Source of the DNA: Citrus sinensis
Taxonomy: Eukaryota; Streptophyta; Magnoliopsida; Sapindales; Rutaceae
Assembly (NCBI RefSeq): GCF_022201045.2
Contig: NC_068558.1
Coordinates: 34,801,501-34,865,500 of the forward strand
Direction: 5' to 3'
DNA length: 64,000 bases
Notes under the pieces: model-generated
Told to the model about the DNA's origin: nothing
Database searches by the model: none
Seen by the model: only the letters and a program-made list of their open reading frames with translations
Translations under genes and position numbers: made by a program
In this document: in pieces, positions 10,403-21,374 of the stretch
Layout: every line of letters begins with the position of its first letter
Position numbering within the stretch: the stretch's first letter is position 1

Positions 10403-13400
10403 CACAAAGGTGACAGCTATGAAATAAATTGCATTAGGTTGCTCGATGTTAATTTCTATTAGCATTTGGAATTTATTTCTGTTTCGGTTTTGTGATCAAT
10501 TTTAAGACACATGTACGATGTACTATAGTGAAACATTGAATACAAAGGTGACAGCTATTGAATAAATTGCATTAGGTTGTTCGATGTTAATTTCTATTAG
10601 CATTTGGAATTTATTTCTGTTTCGGTTTTGTGATCAATTTTAAAACACATGTACTATGTACTATAGTGAAACATCGAATACAAAGGTGACAGCTATTGAA
10701 TAAATTGCATTAGGTTGTTCGATGTTAATTTCTATTAGCATTTGGAATTTATTTCTGTTTCGGTTTTGTGATCAATTTTAAAACACATGTACTATGTACT
10801 ATAGTGAAACATCGAATACAAAGGTGACAGCTATTGAATAAATTGCATTAGGTTGTTTGATGTTAATTTCTATTAGCATTTGGAATTTATTTCTGTTTCG
10901 GTTTTGTGATCAATTTTAAGACACATGTACTATGTACTATAGTGAAACATCGAATACAAAAGTGACAGCTATTGAATAAATTGCATTAGGTTGTTCGATG
11001 TTAATTTCTATTAGCATTTGGAATTTATTTCTGTTTCGGTTTTGTGATCAATTTTAAGACACATGTACTATGTACTATAGTGAAACATCGAATACAAAGG
11101 TGACAGCTATTGAATAAATTGCATTAGGTTGTTCGATGTTAATTTCTATTAACATTTGGAATTTATTTCTGTTTCGGTTTTGTGATCAATTTTAAGACAC
11201 ATGTACTATGTACTATAGTGAAACATCGAATACAAAGGTGACAGCTATTGAATAAATTGCATTAGGTTGTTCGATGTTAATTTCTATTAGCATTTGGAAT
11301 TTATTTCTGTTTCGGTTTTGTGATCAATTTTAAAACACATGTACTATGTACTATAGTGAAACATCGAATACAAAGGTGACAGCTATTGAATAAATTGCAT
11401 TAGGTTGTTCGATGTTAATTTCTATTAGCATTTGGAATTTATTTCTGTTTCGGTTTTGTGATCAATTTTAAGACACATGTACTATGTACTATAGTGAAAC
11501 ATCGAATACAAAGGTGACAGCTATTGAATAAATTGCATTAGGTTGTTCGATGTTAATTTCTATTAGCATTTGGAATTTATTTCTGTTTCGGTTTTGTGAT
11601 CAGTTTTAAGACACATGTACTATGTACTATAGTGGAACATCGAATACAAAGGTGACAGCTATTGAATAAATTGCATTAGGTTGTTCGATGTTAATTTCTG
11701 TTAACATTTGGAATTTATTTCTGTTTCGGTTTTGTCTATAGTGAAACATTGAATACAAAGGTGACAGCTATTGAATAAATTGCATTAGGTTGTTCGATGT
11801 TAATTTTTATTAGCATTTGGAATTTATTTTTGTTTCGGTTTTGTGATCAATTTTAAGACACATGTACTATATACTATAGTGAAACATCGAATACAAAGGT
11901 GACAGCTATTGAATAAATTGCATTAGGTTGTTCGATGTTAATTTCTATTAGCATTTGGAATTTATTTCTGTTTCGGTTTTGTGATCAATTTTAAGACACA
12001 TGTACTATGTACTATAGTGAAACATCGAATACAAAGGTGACAGCTATTGAATAAATTGCATTAGGTTGTTCGATGTTAATTTCTATTAGCATTTGGAATT
12101 TATTTCTGTTTCAGTTTTGTGATTAGTTTTAAGACACATGTACTATGTACTATAGTGAAACATCGAATACAAAGGTGACAGCTATTGAATAAATTGCATT
12201 AGGTTGTTCGATGTTAATTTCTATTAGCATTTGGAATTTATTTCTGTTTCAGTTTTGTGATTAGTTTTAAGACACATGTACTATGTACTATAGTGAAACA
12301 TCGAATACAAAGGTGACAGCTATTGAATAAATTGCATTAGGTTGTTCAATGTTAATTTCTATTAGCATTTGGAATTTATTTCTGTTTCGGTTTTGTCTAT
12401 AGTGAAACATCGAATACAAAGGTGACAGCTATTGAATAAATTGCATTAGGTTGTTCGATGTTAATTTCTATTAGCATTTGGAATTTATTTCTGTTTCGGT
12501 TTTGTCTATAGTGAAACATCGAATACAAAGGTGACAGCTATTGAATAAATTGCATTAGGTTGTTCGATGTTAATTTCTATTAGCATTTGGAATTTATTTC
12601 TGTTTCGGTTTTGTGATCAATTTTAAGACACATGTACTATGTACTATAGTGAAACATCGAATACAAAGGTGACAGCTATTGAATAAATTGCATTAGGTTG
12701 TTCGATGTTAATTTCTATTAACATTTGGAATTTATTTCTGTTTCGGTTTTGTGATCAATTTTAAAACACATGTACTATGTACTATAGTGAAACATCGAAT
12801 ACAAAGGTGACAGCTATTGAATAAATTGCATTAGGTTGTTCGATGTTAATTTCTATTAGCATTTGGAATTTATTTCTGTTTCGGTTTTGTGATCAATTTT
12901 AAGACACATGTACTATGTACTATAGTGAAACATCGAATACAAAGGTGACAGCTATTGAATAAATTGCATTAGGTTGTTCGATGTTAATTTCTATTAGCAT
13001 TTGGAATTTATTTCTGTTTCGATTTTGTGATCAATTTTAAGACACATGTACTATGTACTATAGTGAAACATCGAATACAAAGGTGACAGCTATTGAATAA
13101 ATTGCATTAGGTTGTTCGATGTTAATTTCTATTAGCATTTGGAATTTATTTCTGTTTCGGTTTTGTGATCAATTTTAAGACACATGTACTATGTACTATA
13201 GTGAAACATCGAATACAAAGGTGACAGCTATTTAATAAATTGCATTAGGTTGTTCGATGTTAATTTCTATTAACATTTGGAATTTATTTCTGTTTCGGTT
13301 TTGTCTATAGTGAAACATTGAATACAAAGGTGACTGCTATTGAATAAATTGCATTAGGTTGTTCGATGTTAATTTTTATTAGCATTTGGAATTTATTTCT

Positions 13401-13737
13401 GTTTCGGTTTTGTGATCAATTTTAAGACACATGTACTATGTACTATAGTGAAAGATTGAATACAAAGGTGACAGCTATTGAATAAATTGCATTAGGTTGT
13501 TCGATGTTAATTTCTATTAGCATTTGGAATTTATTTCTGTTTCGGTTTTGTGATCAATTTTAAGACACATGTACTATGTACTATAGTGAAACATTGAATA
13601 CAAAGGTGAAAGCTATTGAATAAATTGCATTAGGTTGCTGAATGTTAATTTCTATTAGCATTTGGAATTTATTTCTGTTTCGGTTTTGTGATCAATTTTA
13701 AGACACATGTACTATGTACTATAGTGAAATATTGAAT
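10403..13737. repeat. Tandem satellite array, 138 bp unit x 25
   Basis: Unit boundaries taken at 'tacaaaggtgacagctattg' fall at 10403, 10541, 10679, 10817, 10955, 11093, 11231, 11369, 11507, 11645, 11754, 11892, 12030, 12168, 12306, 12415, 12524, 12662, 12800, 12938, 13076, 13214, 13323, 13461 and 13599. That gives 21 units of 138 bp and 4 of 109 bp (those starting 11645, 12306, 12415 and 13214), which share one 29 bp deletion removing 'gatcaattttaagacacatg' and the next 9 bases. Units are nearly identical. Variant bases recur: units starting 11645 and 13214 share the deletion plus 'ttaacatttgg', and each is followed by a unit with 'taatttttattag', showing block duplication. Stops in the frame checked make coding use unlikely. 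Confidence 0.97.
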
Positions 13738-15178
13738 AGGGCGGAGTAAATAAAGTAAACAATAACGAATAAATAAGGAACATTTTTTTATTTAAGTCTA
13801 TTGTAAACAGAGATAATTAATTATTCAGAAGGAGTTAAGAAACATTATGAGTTAATTATTATATTTAATTTTTATATAAAAATGTCTGTAATGTTCCAAA
13901 AATCATCGTTTTATGTTCTTGAGACTCGCACTGCATATAACAATTCCAATAAACCCAAATTTAATGTGAAGCCCTATTAAACCCAAATTTAATAAAAGGT
14001 ATCATATAAATTCTAAGCAATATTATTTATTTTTCATTCACCCATCGGAGACAAAAAGTGTAAAATTATCTAGATAAAAAAAAGTTGATTTTTTTTTTCT
14101 CTAATAATTCCATGCCAAACCGAACAAAAAATACTCAATAGAATTCTGCACCCTTCTCTTCTCCTTTCCTTAACTTTCCCTATTTCCCCTTCCTTCCCTC
14201 TTCATCCCTTTCTTGTAACCGAACATTGCCTTATAGCATTTAAGTTTGAAAGAAACATATAATTTATTTTTTCATTAATTTAATTTTCTCCAACATTTCA
14301 CTAATATTTATCAATAGATATAGGTGAGGTATTCAATGTTTATAAATTTTAAGATGATATAGAAATTATGCTTCTCAAAGTCATAAAAGAAAAGGGGCGA
14401 CAGAAAAAGATGGAAAAATCTTCTAAAAAGAATTTAAAAGCTACTTTTGTCCAAAGCTAAAATCATATAATGTTTATGTTTCTTTTTACCCACTCATAAA
14501 CAATAATTTTACGAATTCTCATAAAACAATTATAATTAGACCATATTAAACGAACGTTACCAAAACTTCTAAGAATTAAACATTCTCGTATTTAGATACC
14601 CATGATTGCTGATTTAGGAATCATATAGTTATTTACTTAATTATTTTTTAAAGTGCCCCAACAGAACAAAATTTCTCTATCGCTTAATTAGGAAAATACA
14701 TATATCTTTTCTCATTGACTTTTTTTTTTACTTAACTTAAAATAAATCTCTTATACTTCTTAACTAATATAATTGTTAAATTTTATTTATTACAAGTGGA
14801 AACATTAACATGAAAAGGCCTAATTATAATTTTTTTTCCCCAAATCCTCAAATTTCCTTGAACCTGCCCTGGAAGCTACTCAATATAGATCCTTTAAAGC
14901 CAGATCATTCAGGCGGGTTTTGTATTGATCCTGGCAATATGTCCACCTTGAGACTAATTATCAAGACATCATATCATAATTTGTGACATTGGAATATCGC
15001 CCTGTAATGAAAAATTACTATAGATTCTTGAGTATCATCTAGAACGTGTCAAAATTATTGCATGCTGAATTGCCTTTATTTGTAACGGAAGGATTAAGTG
15101 GTGCCATCACATGTGGTTGCATGGATTGAGGGTATCTTCCAATCTTTTGTTTCTGTAGACTCTGTGGAGGGCAACTGA
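13738..15178. other. AT-rich intergenic DNA, no gene seen
   Basis: No ORF, RNA gene or transposon ends recognised. A pyrimidine-rich run ('cttctctcctttccttaac...') lies at about 14150-14215. Confidence 0.5.
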
Positions 15179-15650
15179 ATGCAGCTTAGTGGTGTTTCAT
15201 CTGTTCAGAAGTGGCATGTGCCTTCGGTAGGGTGGTATAAATTAAATGTGGATGTAGCTGTGGATGTAGATCGATGTAGAGTGGGTTATAATTCTGTGAT
15301 TTGTAATAATGATAGGCAGGTTATCGTTGTGGGGTTGAACAATGTGTTTTTTCAAATGATGTAGATATTGCACAGGTTAAAACGTTTGGCCCTACTTACT
15401 GTGTCACTTTTGATGGTTGTGACATATTTGTTGTGCATTATTTAATTTATTTTCAGCACATTTCATACACGTCCAGAATTATTTTAGATTATTTTAGAAG
15501 TATAGGAACTTTTTTCAACACAACAGCACTTCAAGTTTTGACATATTTTAAGATACTATAATCGTACTACACATTTATTAGCTAAATTTGCTTTTAGGTA
15601 TCTTGCATTTTTAGTTCGATTAAGAGATTATCCCCACCTTTAAGATTGTT
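15179..15650 (+). pseudogene. RNase H (RVT_3-type) relic, LINE-derived
   Basis: The start reads KWHVPSVGWYKLNVDVAVD (15206-15265), the characteristic opening of the plant RNase H-like RVT_3 domain, followed by GYNSVICNNDRQVIVVGL. A second piece at about 15555-15640 reads NRTTHLLAKFAFRYL and then RDYPHL, the conserved C-terminal end of the same domain (NRxAHxLAKxAL). Between them the frame is lost. This domain sits at the C-terminus of many plant non-LTR retrotransposon proteins and of domesticated relatives. No reverse transcriptase is found nearby, so this is a detached fragment. Confidence 0.75.
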
Positions 15651-16222
15651 ATCTTTAATTTATCCTGTAAAATATAATGCCTACTATTATCTCATAATTC
15701 ATCATATTAATCCAACATTAATATAGTTAAACGATTATTGCGTATTTCGAAATATTATAATAAACTTTCCAACATTATGCACATCAACTGTACTCGTCAA
15801 TTGTGCAAAACGGACTGCAGCCACATCGAAAGTCAATGACAGTTTGCTAAAAATGATAAGCACTAAAGGAAACACGTCTCTGCACGAAGCATCTGTATCT
15901 GTGCATTTCATATTTGTGTTAATTTATGCTATGTTGGCCCAAACAGCTGAAAGACTCCAATTTTAGCGTCTTGCACAGTTTGGGCTTGGGTGGGCTTTGG
16001 CAGCTATGTAAAGCACTTTGGGCCGCTCTACAGATTAGCATTAGAAAAAAAAATGATGATATGCAATGCCACGCCACGCTGGCCTTTTGGGGGCTTCACC
16101 ATCTTCTTAACATTTCCGCACATGGCGCCTCTATTTCCGCTGACTTTTTTCCCCACATGGCGCTTCATTTCTAATTTTTTATTCGTGCTGGATCAAGTGT
16201 AAGTTGCAACAAGCCACGTGTC

Positions 16223-16856
16223 ATGGGGAGCAATGGAACCGTCACGGAGCTGCAGAGAAACTCAACGAACTGGACTAATGTAGTGGACGAGATTGTGAAG
16301 ATGGAGAAGAAGATTTTTCTCAAGCACGAATCGCTGGCAAGATCTTTTGATGAAGAGCTGAAAAAGAAGAACTCAGGCTTGCTTTACATTCAGATTCATG
16401 GACAAATCGTTGGCTACGTCATCTACGCATGGCCTACTTCCTTGTCTGCTTCTATCACCAAGCTTGCAGGTCCTTTATCTTCGCCCCCGTTATTAAAATT
16501 TCTACTGCATGCCCGTACTCTCAACTGTTTGATAAAAGTCCTCAAAGAAATATTTGTTAGTTATTCATTCTCTTTTTCTTTTTAATTGACATGAAATTAA
16601 TGGGTTTTGGGGTAAACTTAATTAGTGAAGGAGAATTATCGGGGACAAGGTCACGGAGAGGCACTGCTGGAAGCAGCAATTAAGAAATGCAGAACCAGAA
16701 CTAATGCTCCGCATAACGCTTCATGTTGATCCTTTGAGAACTCCGGCTGTGAATCTCTACAAGAAATTTGGTTTCCAAGTTGATGCCCTGATACAAGGTT
16801 ACCACTCTGATGACCGACCCGCTTATCGAATGTACATGGATTTTGATCCTAAGTAG
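16223..16856 (+). pseudogene. GNAT-family N-acetyltransferase, frameshifted (block A)
   Basis: Two exons. Exon 1 16223-16469 (MGSNGTVTEL... to SASITKLA) ends at GCAG|GTCC. Intron 16470-16625 ends TTAG, and exon 2 16626-16856 restores phase (..LA VKENYRGQGHGEALLEAAIKK). RGQGHGEAL is motif A of the GNAT fold, the acetyl-CoA pyrophosphate loop (Q/R-x-x-G-x-G/A). The C-terminus LHVDPLRTPAVNLYKKFGF...RMYMDFDPK is in a different frame: about 2 nt are missing near 16700-16710, so the protein would stop shortly after AIKKCRTRTNAP. The length without the shift (about 159 aa) fits a compact GNAT. Substrate unknown. A G-box CACGTG lies 3 bp before the ATG. Block B carries the sister copy. Confidence 0.85.
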
Positions 16857-17101
16857 TTTTACATACTAAAGCCACTTGCTAGCCTAGACGCCTATCATCA
16901 ACAGGGTCGCAAACCTTATGTTGCTACTTACTTTAATTATTGCAAGTTCTCATTTACTTTTTGAGGATATGAACGCATTGTTTCTCTCTTCTTTATGAAA
17001 AAATTGTGGCTAGTCTTGTTAGTTTTGAGGGTTTTAACGTGAGAAACTATTTGTTATCAAAGAAGGAGAGGTGTATTTTTGTTTTTTCATAAGAGGGAAC
17101 T

Positions 17102-17709
17102 TGTTGTGTTTAAAGCCCAAACTATCAAGACTAAACCCACCCCAAGAACACTTAACTCACTGGTTTATAATCAAGAACCAACCAAGAAGAAATCAACACA
17201 CTTAGATTAAAGTGGTTCAGCACCAAATGAATGATGCCTCCATCCACTGGAAACAAGCTCTGTGATTTCAGTTTATTGCTTTCAAGAGTTTACCGAGAAC
17301 AAACACAAATGGAGATTACAAGTTTAGTCGAAACTCTCTCTCTCATTCCCTCTTTCTTGCTCTCTCTTGATTTTCTGGTCTGTTACCAAAACCCAGAACC
17401 CCAGCTCTTTATTAACCGATTCTGGGAATCCTTCTTCAGCGGCTTTTCCCGCTTAACATAACAGAATCTGCCTCAGTCAAGTGCTTGCAACGTGTCTTGA
17501 ATAAGCATGCTCAAAACGGCTTCTTACATAGTCGTTTAGAGAGAAGACATTTCCTTCAGCTCACATGCCAGGCATGTGAGCTACTTAAACAAAGAACGAC
17601 ATTACGACTCATGTCGGTTTTGTTCCAAATGTTTATCAGATGACATGTCGTGCTAAGACATACTCAACATATGACATGTCGAGACTGAGTATTTAGTTCA
17701 AATTTCACA
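17102..17709 (-). repeat. Solo LTR (Ty1/copia-like) with 5 bp target duplication
   Basis: 608 bp, TG...CA ends, flanked by GAACT at 17097-17101 and 17710-17714. Block B has the uninterrupted site ('gagcgaactgaggactgagg', 34030 region), which proves insertion. Read on the minus strand it carries 'cagtggatggaggcatcatt' and 'gctgaaccactttaatct', phrases typical of copia LTR 3' portions, so the element pointed left. No internal region remains, so it arose by LTR-LTR recombination after the block duplicated. Confidence 0.93.
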
Positions 17710-17919
17710 GAACTGAGGACTGAGGAGGAGAGCTATATTATACCATATGAAAAATAGTGAAAAGTTTGGTTAAGCTGAGCAAATTGATGACTATAAAATT
17801 GTGAAATTTTGTTTGTGAAAAAATTGTGAAATTTTGTTTGTGAAAAAATTGTAAATGTTTTCTCCGTGAAAAGCAACTCCTGGGGGAAAAAAAAAAGTTG
17901 AACATGATTTTCATTGGAG

Positions 17920-18135
17920 ATATTCATCTGATATGCGAGGCGGGCCTATTCATTGGGTATTTGTTAACAACAAAATTTCTGCATTTGATTTGGTGGAAGA
18001 GAAGTTCAACACCCTGCACCTTCCTAATGTTATCACAGATGTTTCTGTATGTTTAATCAACCTTTATCTTGGGCTTTTGGGAGTAGAACAAAAATATCTT
18101 GAAAGGAGTCCAAAAATTTTACTTCAAAATTAACG
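17920..18135 (+). pseudogene. F-box-associated domain fragment (block A)
   Basis: MRGGPIHWVFVNNKISAFDLVEEKFNTLHLPN at 17933-18030 matches the kelch-like repeat of the F-box-associated (FBA) domain (G-x-HW...I-x-AFDL...EKF...LP). It continues 40 codons without further similarity and has no F-box of its own. The parallel piece in block B is at 34235-34400, with more changes. It is probably the remains of a neighbouring F-box gene from which only this exon portion survives. Confidence 0.65.
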
Positions 18136-18162
18136 GAACAGTATTAAAAAAAAAAATTTGAT

Positions 18163-19177
18163 TAGGAATGGCAAAAATCCCCATGGGGACGGGTACCCTC
18201 AGGGATTTTTCTCATTCGGGGAGGGTATGGGGATAATTTCATACCCAATTTCTTATTCGGGAAAGGGACGGGAAAATTTTTTTATCCAATTTCTTATTCG
18301 GGGAAGGGACGGGGATGAGGTGGAATCCCCATCCCCTAACCATTTCCCCATTTTAATTTTTAATTTTATTTTTTAAAATTACTAGTAAATAAATAATAAA
18401 ATTTGAATTATAAAATTATAAATATTGATAAAAATAAAAAATATCAAAATATTTATATTATTAAACTTTTAGGTCTAATTAACTAATTAAAGTCCTAAAT
18501 TTTTATTTAGGACATTAAAAAAACCGGGTAAATTCTATTAGCCCAAAAATTTTGTTTTAATATTCATTAAATATTTTAAACTTAAATTTATTTTTTGTTT
18601 ATTTTTAGATGTTATAATTGCCCACAGCGAATCACAATTTTAATATCTAATTTAATCTAATCTAATCTAATCTAATATTTGCTCTTGATTTGCTCCGACT
18701 TAACTATTGTGTTGTAAATGGAATAGTCCACATTTATAAAGTGCCCATGCCACCATTGAAAAAGTTAATTTTGAATCTAAATTCGATTTTATTTGTAATA
18801 ATTTTGTATTAGACTATTAATTTATTCACGATAGTTTGTAAAAGAAATTTGTATCCCTTACATGCTGTGTTACTTACTAATTTAATATATGTGACTTTTG
18901 TAATGGATATTAATGTAAGATATATTTCAAACTTTATTTTTATTTGAATTTTTTATTTTAATATGATTAACTCAAAATCGAAAACAAAAAATGTATTAGT
19001 TATTCGGGGATCGGGGACCCTTGGGGATCACCTGTTATTATTCGGGGAGGGGATGAGAATTCTCTCAAGTAATTCTGACGGGGACGGGGAGAGGACGGGG
19101 ACATACGCAAAATATCGGGGATGAGTACGGAGAGATTGGTCCCCTCCCCTCCCCTCCCCTCCCCATTGCCATCCCTG
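18163..19177. mobile_element. Non-autonomous hAT-type element (1015 bp)
   Basis: Ends TAGGAATGGCAA... and ...TTGCCATCCCTG are inverted repeats (CAGGGATGGCAA read from the right). Flanked by 8 bp AATTTGAT (18155-18162) and ACTTTGAT (19178-19185), one mismatch. Block B has a single ACTTTGAT at the empty site (34473 region). Subterminal G-rich runs such as 'cggggagggga' and 'ggacgggga' recur at both ends, as expected for transposase binding sites. AT-rich core with no transposase. Confidence 0.92.
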
Positions 19178-19247
19178 ACTTTGATAGTGTTTTAGAATAA
19201 AAATATATTATATCTAACAGTTTTTTGCTTAGCTTGCTGAAAAAGCA

Positions 19248-20450
19248 ATGGCGGCTCTTCCTCCAGATATCATCGTCGATGTATTTGCAAACCTCCCCGC
19301 CAAGTCCCTCTGCCGTTTCAAGTGTTTATCCAAGTCATTCAGGGCTTTAATTACTAATCCTCGGTTCGTTAAGATCACCAAACTCAAAACGAACAAGGAA
19401 AAACGCTGGTTCTTGTTGATATGTTCAAGATCAGCTTGATTTTCCAATTAAAAGAAAGCTCTTTTGATTGTCTAAGGATCTGCTATTCTTGTAAGTTGTA
19501 ACGGTTTGTTATGCCTATCCCTCGAGATGAAACCGCAACTGAAATTTTCTTTATATACAATTGTTCAACTAGAGAGTTCAAGAGAATACCAAACGACTAC
19601 GAACTCTCACTGATAGAGATACACCGTTAGTTAGCTTAGGTTATGCTCAGTCAATAGATGAGTTCAAGGTTTTAGGGTTTTCTGATTCTTATAGAAATGC
19701 CGAAGCAGTAGTAGCTGTGCATGTCTTCTCTTTAAGGAACAATACTTGGAACACCCTTGAAACTGATTTTAAGTTTTTTCATCATTGTTCTCGGGCAACC
19801 AATCTCAATGGAACTGTCCACTTCGGTTTTTGTAAGCTCAATTCTGATTACATGATTGCGGCATTTGATTTGGCGAAAGACAAGTTCAAATTCTTAGCCT
19901 TACCTGATAATGTTTGCCAATATCTTTCAAATATTCATATTCAGTTATAGGGAACTGTCTTTGTTTAATCTCAGAGTCAACATTATGGTGGAAAGAATTT
20001 TGGATTATGAAAGAATATGGGGTGAGAGAATCCTGGACTCGGATTTCATTAGCCAGTTATTCAGGCATTGCAGCCATTATGTTCCATGAAGGACAGTGAT
20101 TTTATTTCGTCGGTTTTAGATGAGAAATTTGTACTTATTGATCCAAAGGATGGAAAAAAGTATGAAGATTTTATGATTGATGGCTTTCAAGAAAATGTTA
20201 GAAAGTATAATGTGAGGTATATGCTGAGAGCTTGATCTCACCCAATAGCAAAACAAACTTCCTAATAAGCGATGGTATGAATAATAATTAACTCTTTTCT
20301 TCGTTTTCCTTTTTCAATTGCTGCTGCATTTAAACTGTTCACGAATTAACTAAAAGATTTCTCACGTTGTTTTTAGGGGCATTGAATTGTGAATTTAGTG
20401 TACGACCAGGGGAAGACAAAACTAAGGAAAGGAGCAAGTTGCATAATTAG
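19248..20450 (+). pseudogene. F-box protein with F-box-associated domain, broken (block A)
   Basis: Starts MAALPPDIIVDVFANLPAKS at 19248, an N-terminal F-box (LPxDIIVDxxxxLPxxSLxRFKCLSKSF) that would bind SKP1 in an SCF ubiquitin ligase. The FBA domain follows: FFIYNCSTREFKR (about 19548), VLGFSDSYRNAEAVVAVHVFSL (about 19670) and HHCSRATNLNGTVHFGF (about 19780). Exon 2 at 20377-20450 follows TTTTTAG and reads GALNCEFSVRPGEDKTKERS, then a stop. Lesions: stop at 19437, frame loss around 19485 and 19530, +1 near 19935 and +5 near 20215. Truncated products only. Block B has an independently damaged copy. Confidence 0.88.
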
Positions 20451-20463
20451 CCATTATGGGATT

Positions 20464-20876
20464 TCACGAGTCATATTCGTGTTATTTAATTGTTGGTTAT
20501 TTAAGCAAGAATTTATGTTCAAAACTGAAGCAAAGTTAGAAGCAAAAACAGAGAAGCTAGCATATCAGAGCAGCCATTGTACATGAACAACCGTGCCATA
20601 ATGTCTGCTTCAGTAAGGTGCCAAAAAATCTTCTTTGCTCTTTCCAATTAGCAACGCTTAATTGCAGCTTGGATTTTAGAGGAACTACTAAAGTTCAAAA
20701 CCTCACCCCTTCCAAAACCCAAATAATATATGAAACTAGTTTGCTTGCAATTTTAGAGTGTTTCTCTTTTGTATATCAATAATTAATTCTTCTTTTTTTC
20801 TCTAGTCTTTGGCCTTTTGAAGCATAGTTATTTCCATTATCCTCTGAATTAGCCAAATTTTTTTCTTAGTGCAATT
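20464..20876. other. Non-coding spacer
   Basis: AT-rich sequence after the end of block A homology. A short frame (20389-20586) only extends through the F-box terminal exon in another phase. Nothing supported. Confidence 0.4.
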
Positions 20877-21304
20877 TGTCTATCCAAAACAATTAAAATA
20901 CCCGTGAAAGTTTCAATTGGAAACTCTGAGGATTATTCTTAATCAATACATTATAAGCCAATAGAGTTTAAAGTTTACATACAGTTGAAATTTGAGAACA
21001 AATAACCAAAGAAAAATTCCAAGAACAGAGAACAAGAGCAATGGAATCAGATGAACACAGAAACTAATGAACTGAGCCAAATGACTCTGTTTGAAGGAAA
21101 AACTCACAAGCTTTTATTGTTCAAACTGATTATGCACTGATCACACATTACAGAAGAGATTACAAGCTTTTTATCAAAGCAAGAATTATAGAATTTGATG
21201 AGGAAACGAAAGAAAAATCACACGCGCACGAAAGGCTATGCAAAAGCCCCTTTTATGCTGAGGTGTTTGGAAAATTTCCAGAAACAATACTAACGACCAT
21301 AACA
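20877..21304 (-). repeat. Possible solo LTR, minus orientation
   Basis: On the minus strand the sequence begins TGTTATGGTCGTTAG (21304 downward) and has a TATA-like 'gcataaaaggggc' (about 21243-21255). It then shows leader-like phrases 'caataaaagcttgtgag' and 'ttgttctctgttcttgg', and could end ...GGATAGACA at 20877. Flanking pentamers are AATTT and GATTT (4 of 5 match). No internal domains. The overall shape suggests a copia solo LTR, but there is no second copy in the window to confirm it. Confidence 0.35.
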
Positions 21305-21374
21305 GATTTTTGCCACGTTAGCAAATTATTTGCATATCGACCCATAAACTGAATGCATTTTGCACTATAGCCCA

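Larger units (their letters stand above)
15925..20463 (+). repeat. Segmental duplication, block A
   Basis: Colinear with 32797-35872 (block B) through the GNAT gene, an F-box-associated fragment and the F-box gene, including introns and spacers. Matches start around 'atgctatg(g)ttggcc' and end just past the last F-box exon ('cattatggga'). Block A is longer because it holds two insertions that B lacks: a solo LTR at 17102-17709 and a hAT element at 18163-19177. Confidence 0.93.

Noticed and set aside
10403..13737. CRISPR-like array
   Set aside because: Units are contiguous 138 bp tandem copies without unique spacers, and the context is a plant genome.
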